The notes: a model not told the origin generated them from the sequence alone. Counted from the first letter of the stretch, positions 14,737-23,703 are shown. The stretch is 59,448 nt of DNA from an uncultured Prevotellaceae bacterium (GCA_902800585.1 CADCEW010000013.1:1-59448); one strand, 5' to 3'. Program-made: numbers and translations.

Positions 14737-17357
14737 TTCTTCAAAAGACTGGCAATAGTGGCTGCCATCATACCGATACTGGTTCCCGTGGATGCCATCA
14801 TTATACGCTCGGCAGCAGTCATCTTGTTTATGGCTTTGGTGGGAACAACAATCTCGCATCCAGGGGTGACTTTGGTCTTACGACTAACCTTGGCTATCGT
14901 ACCGTTCATGTGGAGGATATAGGTGTGCCGCTTCTTGGCATCGCTACTGAAGCCTCCAGCCTGCTCAATATAGTAGTTGGCATTCTTTCCTGCTTTGTAG
15001 GCTACGGTATTCGGATGAAGTACGGCTCCGTTTATCTTCACCGTTCCATTGTATTGTGGTATAATGATACGGTCACCGCCACGAAGCAGGATATCGTCAT
15101 CACTGCCTGGATGGGCCAATGCCTTTTCGAGTTCAATTCCCACCGTATAGACGTCAGTAATGTGGAACCTATTAAGTTCATATTGCTCTTGCTTGTCTGC
15201 CAACTGTACTACAGCCATCGCATTGGCACTCGTCTGAGCCATCTCCAACATGTTGCGATGTTGCTGTTCCTTGGCAAGCCGGAGTGACTCTTCCAATCGG
15301 ACACGTTCCGTTTCGTTGAGCCTTCTTTCTAATCGTGCTCCCTTGATATAGGCAACACGGTTAGGACCTCCTGCCTTCTTGATGATATCGCTAAGGCGTG
15401 TCTCACGGTTAGAAAGACCATAGACGCCCGCAAACATTACCTCACCCTCTACGCTGACACTCTGCTGAGTGGTATAGCCTGCACTTTGATGGACATACAC
15501 ATGGTCAAAGGGCTGGAGTACAAAACCGGGATGCTCTTCTATCTTCAGTCCGTCTTTCAACGAGAAGGTGAAGGTCTTGGCAATGACAGAGTCTGCTACC
15601 ATAGCCGAAGGGTCTGTCTGTCGGCGAGATACCTCCACCTTCTTGGTAGAGGCAGAATTCTTCAGACCGCCTGCCTGTAAAATAAGATCTTCGATGGTGG
15701 TATTCTCAGAGAAGGTATATACACCAGGAAACTGGACCTCGCCGAGAATGGTCAATGTCTCTTGTTCCTGAACATTTGAGCGTGTGGGGACAAATAGCAC
15801 GTCTTCGCTCTGTAGTATTACATCAGGCTGTGTCTCGTTCATGATGCCCTCCAAGTCGATAGCAATGGTGGTCAACTTGCGGTCGGGCTTCATGCGGTGG
15901 ATAATGGCGTGCTGCGCAAAGGCATATTCTGTTATTCCCGATGCTGCATTAATAATGGAACGTACACTGTTTGAGTTTTTACCCAGTTGATACATACCTG
16001 GACGGAAGACGGCACCTTTCACTTCCACCATATTCTCATAGCGCGGGATGATGGAGTCAACGCACACAGAATCGTTGTCATAGAGCCGGAAGGAGTTGAT
16101 ATCGAACTCCTCAACGTTGAAAACGGTATAGTTGCCATTGGCTTTTCGATAGACACGTGTGTACTTAGTGAAGGCATCACCTTTGTAGCCGCCTGAATAG
16201 CGGAGTAGGGTACCCAGCGACTCGTTCTCCTTCATCTCATACCACATGGGGCGTTTCACTTTGCCATTGATGTTGACGAGATTGTCATAAGTCCCTACTT
16301 GGATGATATCATTGTCGGCAAGGCGGACATTACCCGTCAACTTGCCGTTGAGCATATAATCGTAGACATCCACTACGCTTAACAGTCTGCCGCCACGGAA
16401 AACCTTGATATTGCGGAGTGTACCTAAATCACCGATGCCTCCTGCCATATGGAGTGCATGAAATACCGAAGCGAAGGCAGAGAGCGTATAACTGCCAGGC
16501 TTCTTGACTTCTCCCAGAATGTTGACGGTAATTGTCCGGGTCTGTCCTAAAGTCATCTGTATGTTCGAGCCCTGATAGAATGTGCCCAGTCGGCTCTTCA
16601 GCCTCTGTTTGGCTTGAGCAACCGTCAGTCCACTCAGTTCTATCACACCACCATTTTCCACTGTAATGGTACCGTCAGGGGAGATGATAGTACTGATGTT
16701 GTCTTCGGAAGCACCCCAGATGTCAATATTCACGATATCACCAGGTCCCAATACATAACTTTGCGGTGTGGCAATATTCATTTCCGGTTCAAAGGAAAGG
16801 TATTTCTTGTTGAAAATGTCGCGTCCGAAAACCTTCTTGGTGTTCCGATAAGCGGCCAGTTCCTTTTTCAGGGATTTTACCAGCGAGGCGGTGTCTTGTG
16901 GCATCCACTCATTCATCTCCTCTTCCATCTCTACGTATTCAGGGTCATTCTCATCGTAAGTGTGCTGATAGTTATAGTCTACAATACGCCCTTGTGCGTA
17001 TTGCCCTGCATAGGAGCCGTCCATAAAGCCATCTCGGGATAGATACCCTTTACGGTTATCACCTCCGTTGTTATAGCGGATGCGGTCTTCATTATCAATG
17101 ACCTCCGTTGTAAATTCACCATCTTGGTGCTTGGCGCCTTTTTTTTGCGCATTCTTATAGTTCTTTTTGAGTCTCCTGATTTGGGAGGCTGTCACGCCTT
17201 TTTGAATCAAACGGGTGACGATTTGCGACTGTGATGTGCCCTTAGCCTTTTCCTGAATGACGAACTGCATCACCTGAGCGTCCGTCATTCTTACCTGTGC
17301 CCATCCTGTGGATACAATTATCAGTGAGCATATAATGATAGAAATAAACCGTTTCAT
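14733..17357 (-). CDS. Multi-SLBB polysaccharide export protein (Wza-like)
   Basis: Exported protein of about 874 residues. A signal peptide (KRFISIIICSLIIVSTGWAQ) is followed by a charged helical region (~25-150), a Poly_export domain (residues ~200-270, SYVLGPGDIVNIDIWG) and then at least five SLBB-type repeats, each recognisable by VNILGEVKKPGSY, VKGAVFRPGMY, ILGEVQFPGVY, VEGEVMFAGVY and INGAVLHPNTV. A C-terminal helix (MMASTGTSIGMMAATIASLL) may lie in the membrane. It forms the periplasmic/outer-membrane conduit and is the first gene of the operon. No lipobox Cys is present, unlike E. coli Wza. Confidence 0.88.
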   Translation of the reverse strand: MKRFISIIICSLIIVSTGWAQVRMTDAQVMQFVIQEKAKGTSQSQIVTRLIQKGVTASQIRRLKKNYKNAQKKGAKHQDGEFTTEVIDNEDRIRYNNGGDNRKGYLSRDGFMDGSYAGQYAQGRIVDYNYQHTYDENDPEYVEMEEEMNEWMPQDTASLVKSLKKELAAYRNTKKVFGRDIFNKKYLSFEPEMNIATPQSYVLGPGDIVNIDIWGASEDNISTIISPDGTITVENGGVIELSGLTVAQAKQRLKSRLGTFYQGSNIQMTLGQTRTITVNILGEVKKPGSYTLSAFASVFHALHMAGGIGDLGTLRNIKVFRGGRLLSVVDVYDYMLNGKLTGNVRLADNDIIQVGTYDNLVNINGKVKRPMWYEMKENESLGTLLRYSGGYKGDAFTKYTRVYRKANGNYTVFNVEEFDINSFRLYDNDSVCVDSIIPRYENMVEVKGAVFRPGMYQLGKNSNSVRSIINAASGITEYAFAQHAIIHRMKPDRKLTTIAIDLEGIMNETQPDVILQSEDVLFVPTRSNVQEQETLTILGEVQFPGVYTFSENTTIEDLILQAGGLKNSASTKKVEVSRRQTDPSAMVADSVIAKTFTFSLKDGLKIEEHPGFVLQPFDHVYVHQSAGYTTQQSVSVEGEVMFAGVYGLSNRETRLSDIIKKAGGPNRVAYIKGARLERRLNETERVRLEESLRLAKEQQHRNMLEMAQTSANAMAVVQLADKQEQYELNRFHITDVYTVGIELEKALAHPGSDDDILLRGGDRIIIPQYNGTVKINGAVLHPNTVAYKAGKNANYYIEQAGGFSSDAKKRHTYILHMNGTIAKVSRKTKVTPGCEIVVPTKAINKMTAAERIMMASTGTSIGMMAATIASLLKK

Positions 17358-17408
17358 ATTATACATTAATTATAATATCATAACTCATTGAATGGATGAA
17401 ATATTGTG

Positions 17409-17416
17409 CAAAAATA
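17409..17416 (-). promoter_or_regulatory. Promoter -7 box for the polysaccharide operon
   Basis: TATTTTTG on the minus strand, about 50 nt before the SLBB protein start; the -33 region is AT-rich without a clear TTTG. Confidence 0.45.
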
Positions 17417-17458
17417 AACATTTTTAATTGAAAATCATGGAAAAATGTTTTTTTTCAC

Positions 17459-17550
17459 TATCTTTGACGTATTAATTACGTCGAAGATACTCTCGTTCGA
17501 CAAAAAAAGAATAAAAATCTTTGTTTTGTTCTCGCTTATTCGTATCTTTG
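17459..17550 (+). promoter_or_regulatory. Hairpin promoter module, copy E (drives tmRNA)
   Basis: A 12-bp hairpin (17459-17470 with 17478-17489, 7-nt loop) has one arm TATCTTTGACGT, a -7 box, and a partner arm with TTCG replacing TTTG when read in the same sense. It is followed by CTCGTTCGACAAAAA, a TTTG -33 box (17520-17523), CTTATTCG and the -7 box TATCTTTG (17543-17550), 19 nt apart. Order and wording match copies A and B on the other strand. Confidence 0.75.
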
Positions 17551-17571
17551 CAGCGCAAAAGTACAATTCTT

Positions 17572-17971
17572 GGGGTTGACTGGATTTGACAGCGGGCTGA
17601 GATGGTACGTAAGCATGCGGAGTGACGGCTGTGGACTCCATAATCACGTCGGTCGGAAAATTAATTGGCGAAAACAACTACGCTCTCGCTGCCTAAACGA
17701 AGTATAGTAGTTTACTGGCTTTATTCTCTTACTAGGTGAGAGAACGAGACATCGCTCTTCTGGATGTTGTTCCGAATCAGGAAGGTATAGCGGTGCAGGG
17801 AAAATCGGAAATAGTCTCTTGGATGCCTCGGCTGGGAGATGAAGTTTTAGAGGATAAGGTCGTAATTGGTGGCTTGGGTCTTGTTACGACACGAAAATGA
17901 AGACCAAGATAAGCATGTAGAAAGCGTATGGTTTCCCTGTTTGGACGAGGGTTCGACTCCCTCCAGCTCCA
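17572..17971 (+). ncRNA. ssrA: tmRNA (transfer-messenger RNA)
   Basis: Rescues ribosomes stalled on broken messages. The 5' end GGGGTTGACTGGATTTGACA pairs with the 3' CAGCTCC to give the alanine-tRNA-like acceptor, and the T-arm is GGGTTCGACTCCC. The tag reading frame GGC-GAA-AAC-AAC-TAC-GCT-CTC-GCT-GCC-TAA (17667-17696) encodes GENNYALAA. The 3' CCA is not encoded. Length about 400 nt fits one-piece tmRNA. The last 20 bp are repeated exactly 90 bp downstream. Confidence 0.95.
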
Positions 17972-17994
17972 CTTCATTACGCTGATGAGTCTCG

Positions 17995-18028
17995 CCCTCG
18001 TGAGGGTTCTTTGACCTAAAGGTCAAAG
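17995..18028. repeat. Two small hairpins inside the tmRNA 3' spacer
   Basis: CCCTC/GAGGG (17995-17999 with 18002-18006) and CTTTGACC/GGTCAAAG (18009-18016 with 18021-18028) are perfect inverted repeats lying side by side between the two copies of the tmRNA end. Confidence 0.7.
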
Positions 18029-18043
18029 CGACTTCGTCGATGA

Positions 18044-18063
18044 CGACTCCCTCCAGCTCCACT
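18044..18063 (+). repeat. Direct copy of the tmRNA 3' end (attachment-site-like)
   Basis: CGACTCCCTCCAGCTCCACT is identical to 17954-17973 at the end of ssrA. Such duplications are left by integrases that target tmRNA genes and restore the gene end. No integrase lies in the 70 bp between the copies, so this would be a remnant. Confidence 0.7.
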
Positions 18064-18072
18064 AAAAAGATG

Positions 18073-18108
18073 AAAAATAAAGGCTCCTGTTTGGGAGCCT
18101 TTATTTTT
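18073..18108. terminator. Bidirectional terminator between tmRNA and the lipoprotein gene
   Basis: A 15-bp perfect stem (18073-18087 with 18094-18108) around the loop TGTTTG, with AAAAATAAA/TTTATTTTT ends, so it can stop both the plus-strand tmRNA and the convergent minus-strand gene ending at 18111. Confidence 0.9.
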
Positions 18109-18110
18109 CA

Positions 18111-19601
18111 TTATTGTTTTTCATTGAGATCCTTCCAGTAGGGGTAGACCTTGTATTCATCGGAAGGAGATTTGTCGAGATAGTCGGCAGCCTCCCATTT
18201 TGTGAGTGTCTTGCCGTTCAACTTACTCTCTGTAATCTCTCCATCCAGATTCTTCAATGAGAAACGTTCTACGACCTGACTGCCCTTGATGACAAAGAGT
18301 CTTTCAGTGGTGAAATTACCATCTTTACCAGTTATCTTAACGGCTCCCTTGCCATTACCCTGATAGAAGGCAATTCCCGTTGTGCCATCCTCTATGGCCA
18401 CCAACTGGGGCTTCTGATCCTTGAAGGTGAAGACGGCTCCATACTGGTCGTTGTCAGTACGCATCCATATCTCCTCGATGTTGTCATTGTCGAGGTAGAG
18501 GAACTGGTACTTGGTCAAAGGCTCCTTGTGGCTTGAACTACTGAGGTAGAGTTTCTGCAACTGGGCGATATCCTTCTTCCAAAGTGGTGTTGTCTCATCA
18601 ATCATGCGATGGTAGCACTCGTACTGTGTCTGTGTGAGTTGACCATCACGAACACGGAAGATGCCGACAGTACTGCTCTCAGGGGCACCATGCTCATAGC
18701 AGAGTTCCAGTCCGTCAGGACCCTCAAAGGCTGCACAGATGGTAGTAGGACAGTATTCACCACCGTCATCAGCATTCCACGTGCAGTAGCCTCCTTCTGT
18801 TTCATAGTAACCTAACTCCTCGAAGGCATACACCTTATCGCCATCAGCGATGATCTCCAGTGCCAGCGCTTTCTTGTAGTCGTTGTTTTTGTCTTTGGGA
18901 GCGTTCTTATATTCTCCATTGAACTGGATGAAGCCTTGAGTATAGCGACCGTCAATTGTCGAGCATATCAAGGAACGACCTGCTTTCATGCCGTATTTCT
19001 CTTCCATCTGCTTGATGACGGCCTTAGGCATGGGCTTACTAGCATTCGGATATTCAATCTTCAGTGTCTTACGCGTCTTCAGGTAGTCCTGATGGACGAT
19101 GATGTAGAACTCACCATACTCATAGTCACGCTTGGGCGCATCCTTCGGATTGACGAGGGCATATCTCAGACCAGGGGAGGGGATAGTGGGGCGACTGTGC
19201 AGTTCGCCCCCATACATTACCTCTCCGTCAGGATTCTTGATCAGTTCACCGATATACTTGATGTCCACCCATTTGTTGTCGCCGACAAGCATCTTCGTAT
19301 AGCCTGCAGCATTACGGCGTGACATCTCCTGTAGCGACCAACTGGCATACATGCCGTCGAAGTACTCAGCATTATCCTTGTCCTTCTTCGGCTCCTCCAC
19401 ACCAGTCCAATAGACGGTCTGCATATAGGAGGGGTTCATGTAATAGAGGAACATCGGCAGCGGTGTCGTGTCGTTCTTTTCCTCTGCGATAGCTGCTGAG
19501 TCGCTGACAGCTGTAGAGTCAGCATCGTCAGCCTTGTTGGTTTTATTTCCACAGGCTGCCCATGTCAGGGCGATGATGGCGAAAAGGAAGACTCTCTTCA
19601 T
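18111..19601 (-). CDS. Lipoprotein of unknown function, third gene of the TMEM43 operon
   Basis: The start at 19601 gives a lipoprotein signal, MKRVFLFAIIALTWAAC, followed by an Asp/Ser/Ala-rich linker; codons upstream to 19706 overlap the previous gene and were excluded. The remaining ~450 residues are soluble with repeated short beta motifs such as DGRYTQGFIQFNGEY and TLTKWEAADYL, reminiscent of MORN/WG-type repeats but not convincingly so. No catalytic motif is recognised. It starts 7 nt after the hydrolase/kinase gene, so the products are probably made together. Confidence 0.7.
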   Translation of the reverse strand: MKRVFLFAIIALTWAACGNKTNKADDADSTAVSDSAAIAEEKNDTTPLPMFLYYMNPSYMQTVYWTGVEEPKKDKDNAEYFDGMYASWSLQEMSRRNAAGYTKMLVGDNKWVDIKYIGELIKNPDGEVMYGGELHSRPTIPSPGLRYALVNPKDAPKRDYEYGEFYIIVHQDYLKTRKTLKIEYPNASKPMPKAVIKQMEEKYGMKAGRSLICSTIDGRYTQGFIQFNGEYKNAPKDKNNDYKKALALEIIADGDKVYAFEELGYYETEGGYCTWNADDGGEYCPTTICAAFEGPDGLELCYEHGAPESSTVGIFRVRDGQLTQTQYECYHRMIDETTPLWKKDIAQLQKLYLSSSSHKEPLTKYQFLYLDNDNIEEIWMRTDNDQYGAVFTFKDQKPQLVAIEDGTTGIAFYQGNGKGAVKITGKDGNFTTERLFVIKGSQVVERFSLKNLDGEITESKLNGKTLTKWEAADYLDKSPSDEYKVYPYWKDLNEKQ

Positions 19602-19608
19602 CTTACTC

Positions 19609-21513
19609 TTAGTTTCTGTAGCGCAGTAACTCCTGTACGCGATCGTTGATCTCCTTGGCGAGTTTCTTGTTCCTGTCACTGAGATTCGGTGTTGCCATGA
19701 TGTCACCCACGAGAGAAGGAAGTTGCTGTTCCCAGAGTTCGCCGCTGTTCACTACGTCGAGCAGTGTAGACATCATTTGGTTGACTTCCTCTTCCGATAC
19801 ATCGTAGTCCCACTTCTTTGCTTCCTCGATGGTCACTTTGCGTGGTCCCTTGTTACCTTCGCAGGTTACAGGGATGACGGTCACATCAGGATGCTGTTTC
19901 TGTAACCACTCAATCTTTCCTTTGTTGTCCTCGAAAGACTGCATCAGATAGTCGATGGTGCAGAAACGGTTGCTGTTCTTACCACGATTGATAGAGTTGG
20001 TATAGCATGTAAGGATGTCGTTATAGACGAGCATCACCGTGATCTTGTTGATACCCTTTGCCTTGGCACGCTGGATGACGTTATCCAGACGAGCGGTACC
20101 ACCAGAGAGGGCTGCATCGTAGATCAACCCCTCACCCTTTAGATTCAACTGACGGGCTGCCGTACTCTTACCACTGCCAGGAGCACCCGTGATAATCGTC
20201 ATAGTGTTCTTGCCATTTCGAATGGCACGATCAAGCATGACAGTATAGAGAGAATCAACAATCATCTTCTCAGCCTCGCGATATGCCAAGATGTTACCGC
20301 CATAGTAACCGATAGGCTGGAAGACCTGACGGAACTCATCGGGATCGAGTTTGTTGCCTGCTGTAGCCAGATACTTGTCGATGAGCAGACCCATACGTGG
20401 CTTAGCCCATTCAGTGGCAGCACCACTGAGCAGGGTAGGCTGAGGAGCCTCAATGGTATAGCGTGAGGGATACTTGTTGATACGGTTATGACGACGGATG
20501 TCCATCAGTTTCTCCTCGAAGAAGTAACTGTCACCAGGCATCTGATAACGGGCATTACCGTTGGGGTCTGGTTTGAATAGCATCTCCGACATCTCTCCCT
20601 TGTCGATGAAGGTCACCCAACCACGAGGTGAGAGATGGTATGCATTGTCGCCAAAGACAGCCTGTACGAGACAGTTCGTGTCCCACATGCGCTGACCAGT
20701 GTCACAGGTATAGTTGGTATAGACTGCCTTGATGGGGTTCCAGTCTGTATAAGAGAGGTCTGCTACCACGTCTTGTGGCAAGTAGTTCATCTTGTCACCG
20801 ATATTACTGGGTGACATGATAAGATCCACCTTCTCAGGCAGTTTGCTGTAGAAAACAGCCGACTGCTTAGAGGCGGCACGCATGTTATAGCCGCTGAGAC
20901 TATCACCTGCCTCGAAGCGTCCTGACTGGATATACACAGCTTTTACCTTCTGCTTGAATAGATCCAGACCGCTGAGGCTAGAATACTCGTCACTACCTGA
21001 CTCAAAGAGTTGGGAGAGAGTCGTTGCAAAGCCGATGGCAACAACCACGATGGAGTTATCCTCTGCCTTGCTGAGTATCTTACGATAGAGTTTATAACCG
21101 TCAGGCAGTTTGCTTGCATCCAAAGAACGCTTGAAGAGGGGATTGCCCTGTGCGTCCTTGAGGTCACAGATGCCATTATAGGGAATGAAGCAACGAGGGT
21201 TCTTTACACCGTTGCGCTCCAGTCCTACAGGAATGTCGGGATGACCATAGTAGTTATCGAAGATATCCACGATACCGGCATTCTTCTCACCCTCACGGTC
21301 TACGATGATACCCTTCAGGTCAACGAGTCCTTCATCGATATAGTGATGAAGCATCATCAAGGCGAAGAGGTCATCGGTAGAACTACCAAAGTCAGAATCC
21401 AGAATCATCTGGATGGGCTGTACTTTCTTCTGTTGCTGACAATCAGCAGGCTGAGCCTGCATGCCGATGAAGGCAAACAGGCTCAGGATGATGGATAATG
21501 TTATCTTTTTCAT
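19609..21513 (-). CDS. Exported nucleoside hydrolase-like domain fused to a zeta-toxin-like P-loop kinase
   Basis: The protein has 634 residues. Residues 1-21 (KKITLSIILSLFAFIGMQAQ) are a signal peptide. Residues ~35-370 look like a nucleoside hydrolase: ILDSDFGSSTDDLFAL gives the DxD...DD calcium site (Asp39, 41, 47, 48). Residues ~435-600 carry a Walker A motif, ITGAPGSGKSTAARQL (~440-455), and resemble zeta-toxin/AAA_33 kinases in INKITVMLVYNDILTCYTNSI. An ATP-using domain behind a signal peptide is odd. ATGA couples its start to the TMEM43-like gene. The substrate is unknown; a ribosyl compound would suit the first domain. Confidence 0.75.
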   Translation of the reverse strand: MKKITLSIILSLFAFIGMQAQPADCQQQKKVQPIQMILDSDFGSSTDDLFALMMLHHYIDEGLVDLKGIIVDREGEKNAGIVDIFDNYYGHPDIPVGLERNGVKNPRCFIPYNGICDLKDAQGNPLFKRSLDASKLPDGYKLYRKILSKAEDNSIVVVAIGFATTLSQLFESGSDEYSSLSGLDLFKQKVKAVYIQSGRFEAGDSLSGYNMRAASKQSAVFYSKLPEKVDLIMSPSNIGDKMNYLPQDVVADLSYTDWNPIKAVYTNYTCDTGQRMWDTNCLVQAVFGDNAYHLSPRGWVTFIDKGEMSEMLFKPDPNGNARYQMPGDSYFFEEKLMDIRRHNRINKYPSRYTIEAPQPTLLSGAATEWAKPRMGLLIDKYLATAGNKLDPDEFRQVFQPIGYYGGNILAYREAEKMIVDSLYTVMLDRAIRNGKNTMTIITGAPGSGKSTAARQLNLKGEGLIYDAALSGGTARLDNVIQRAKAKGINKITVMLVYNDILTCYTNSINRGKNSNRFCTIDYLMQSFEDNKGKIEWLQKQHPDVTVIPVTCEGNKGPRKVTIEEAKKWDYDVSEEEVNQMMSTLLDVVNSGELWEQQLPSLVGDIMATPNLSDRNKKLAKEINDRVQELLRYRN

Positions 21514-22973
21514 GCTTCGATATTATCTGATGATGAAATAGTTCCAGTCTGCTCTGCAGGTGCTGCAGGAGCGGGGGCTGCCTGAGGAGCTGCAGACTTA
21601 TCCTTTGCCTTAGCGGCAAGTTCCTTCAGTTTCTCCTTGCCCTTGAAGGCGAATACCCATACCAGGAAGCCTGCAATAATCAGCAGGATGATACCCAATA
21701 CAGGACGATAGAAGATCCATGCGATGGCGATGACGATGAGTGACCATACAACACCGATGACGGTGCAGACGATACCAATGCCGAAGCCCATGATGCTGGA
21801 GAGGAATGGAACCACCTTCAGAATCATTGACAGGAAGCCGAAAATCATCTTCAAAGCAGAGATGACGAGCATGATACCAACGATACGCAGCATCCATGTC
21901 CACATGGTGTTGGCATCTTCTGCATCCTCAATAATCTCATCACCAGTCTTCTTACCCATTACGAGTGTCTCGAAACGCTTACCGTTCTTAGCCTTGAAAG
22001 GCTTGAAGCTATCACCGTCAGCGACAGCCATGACAGTAACCTTAGCAGGAACAATCTTCTCGAAGGTCACGCGAACGTCACCAATCTGAGGAGAACCGGG
22101 AACGCGTCCATAATAGAGTACGTTGCCGGCTACGTGGATATAGTCGTAGTCCTTCCTGTTCTGGGCGTTAGCCATTGCTTTATTGATAGAGTCGTTAACA
22201 GCCTGCAGAGAGTCTGCTACTGCCTTGGCAGAGTCAGACATCAAAGCTCTTACGGAGTCAGGGATAGCAGGTTGCTGAACGGGCTGCTGTGTAGGCTGTT
22301 GGTTCTTCTGCTGTACACCATAGAAACGCTCATAAGCGGTCTGGGCGTTCTTGTCTAACTGCTTCAGCAAGTCATCGCTGATGGCCAACTCCATAGCCTC
22401 TTTGGAAGAGATGCTGTGGATGAGGCTCTCAGGCAGTTTATAAGCACCGAAAGTTACATTCTCGGCATACTGCTCAGCATCCTCTACTGTTGCCAGTACG
22501 GTGTTCTTGTTCTGATAAGCAGGATCCTTGAACTGACTTGACTGTACGGGGCTGGAAACCCACTGCTGACTATAGGTATAGGTTGTCGTGGTGACTTCCT
22601 TACCGCCCAGTTTGTCTTCGCTCTTGCTCTCAGCGTGCTCTACCCACTGATAGTACTCTACATGACGCTTGATAGCGATAGCCTTGGCACCAATGCCAAA
22701 GTCTTTGTCTATCAACGAATCCTCAGTAGTTGCCAAAGCAGTACCGCATACCAACTCACCATCCAGTGACTGGTCAATCTTGGAAGGGTTAGGCATCTCG
22801 ACCCAGGCACTTCCTGCCTCTTCGAGCATCTTAGCAGTCTTCACGGCACGTCCCTCGTTCCACCACAGCAGTGCTGTTGCGGCACAGAACAGGATGAAAC
22901 CGGTACCAATACTCTTGAACGAGTTCCCTACACGGGTCCCGTAACCAGTTGTTGTTGTTTCTGTGTAAGCCAT
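21510..22973 (-). CDS. TMEM43-like membrane protein
   Basis: The protein has 487 residues. A first helix lies at ~21-40 (IGTGFILFCAATALLWWNEG), followed by a long soluble region with the TMEM43-family features NEGRAVKTAKMLEE and ALATTEDSLIDKDFGI, then two to four helices at ~355-450 (IVGIMLVISALKMIFGFLSM) and a Pro/Ala-rich tail. TMEM43/LUMA of eukaryotes is a nuclear-envelope protein; bacterial members have no known role. It is the first gene of a three-gene operon with the hydrolase/kinase fusion and a lipoprotein. Confidence 0.8.
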   Translation of the reverse strand: MAYTETTTTGYGTRVGNSFKSIGTGFILFCAATALLWWNEGRAVKTAKMLEEAGSAWVEMPNPSKIDQSLDGELVCGTALATTEDSLIDKDFGIGAKAIAIKRHVEYYQWVEHAESKSEDKLGGKEVTTTTYTYSQQWVSSPVQSSQFKDPAYQNKNTVLATVEDAEQYAENVTFGAYKLPESLIHSISSKEAMELAISDDLLKQLDKNAQTAYERFYGVQQKNQQPTQQPVQQPAIPDSVRALMSDSAKAVADSLQAVNDSINKAMANAQNRKDYDYIHVAGNVLYYGRVPGSPQIGDVRVTFEKIVPAKVTVMAVADGDSFKPFKAKNGKRFETLVMGKKTGDEIIEDAEDANTMWTWMLRIVGIMLVISALKMIFGFLSMILKVVPFLSSIMGFGIGIVCTVIGVVWSLIVIAIAWIFYRPVLGIILLIIAGFLVWVFAFKGKEKLKELAAKAKDKSAAPQAAPAPAAPAEQTGTISSSDNIEA

Positions 22974-23024
22974 AATGTTTTTAATAATTTAAGTTTATAA
23001 TGATTAAGTTTGATTTTCTGGGTG

Positions 23025-23032
23025 CAAAGATA
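23025..23032 (-). promoter_or_regulatory. Promoter -7 box for the TMEM43 operon
   Basis: TATCTTTG on the minus strand with GCACC following; the leader to the start is about 50 nt. No clear -33 box. Confidence 0.5.
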
Positions 23033-23102
23033 GTAAAAAAATACATACCATCCTTGTTTTTTTCTTCCAAAAACTTGTAAAAATGTTCCAAAATGATAAT
23101 TA

Positions 23103-23630
23103 TCACTTCAATTTGATTGTCGCAAGAATCTTCTGGAGTTCAGGATTGTCTGGTTTTATATTATAGGTAAACACATCCATTGCTTTATCCGGCTCATTAG
23201 GTATATCGGTGATGAGGGCATAGAGATTGGATTTCTCATCGGCATATACCTGCCATGTGATACCGCCAATGGTAATGTCGTCCTGTTTCTTATGTGATAC
23301 CGCATATCTCTTCTGCAACTCCTCAAAAGAAATGGAAGAGTTGGAAATGGAGAGGGAAGCACCGTCTTTCTCCATTCTGAGTCTGCCTGGTCTTGACGTC
23401 TGAGCCCAACCTTCCTGACCTTTCACGGAGAAATATTCAAAATCATACTCTTTATTTCCCGTCTCAATCTCACCGGCTTCAAGGTTGGTAGCCTTTCCAG
23501 GTTCCTCCAGTCTTACTTCAGGTACCTCTATCTTCTGTTGAGGTCCGTTACCACATGATACCATTGCTACTGCAATCACTACCATCGCAAAACTAAAACG
23601 TACTTTTTTCATCATCAAAACAGTATTCAT
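23103..23630 (-). CDS. Small lipoprotein of unknown function
   Basis: Lipoprotein signal (MMKKVRFSFAMVVIAVAMVSC) preceded by MNTVL if the start at 23630 is right; the Met at 23615 is an alternative. The mature ~150 residues contain FEYFSVKGQEGWAQTSRPGR and the alternating pattern SLSISNSSISFEELQ, a compact alpha/beta fold as in other small Bacteroidales lipoproteins. It has its own promoter and no close partner gene. Function not recognised. Confidence 0.6.
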   Translation of the reverse strand: MNTVLMMKKVRFSFAMVVIAVAMVSCGNGPQQKIEVPEVRLEEPGKATNLEAGEIETGNKEYDFEYFSVKGQEGWAQTSRPGRLRMEKDGASLSISNSSISFEELQKRYAVSHKKQDDITIGGITWQVYADEKSNLYALITDIPNEPDKAMDVFTYNIKPDNPELQKILATIKLK

Positions 23631-23655
23631 GGTTATTGTTTGTCTATTTTGGATG

Positions 23656-23663
23656 CAAAGATA
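23656..23663 (-). promoter_or_regulatory. Promoter -7 box for the small lipoprotein
   Basis: Minus-strand TATCTTTG with a TTTG (23686-23689) 22 nt upstream, slightly longer than the usual spacing. Confidence 0.45.
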
Positions 23664-23703
23664 CAATTTTTATAGACAAAAAATGCAAATTCGGTAAACT
23701 TAT

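Noticed and set aside
17777-18062. Two minus-strand reading frames over the tmRNA
   Set aside because: They lie antisense to ssrA and its duplicated end; the shared protein pieces come only from the DNA duplication.
18044-18063. Second tRNA-like gene
   Set aside because: Only the last 20 bp of the tmRNA T-arm and acceptor are present; no matching 5' half.
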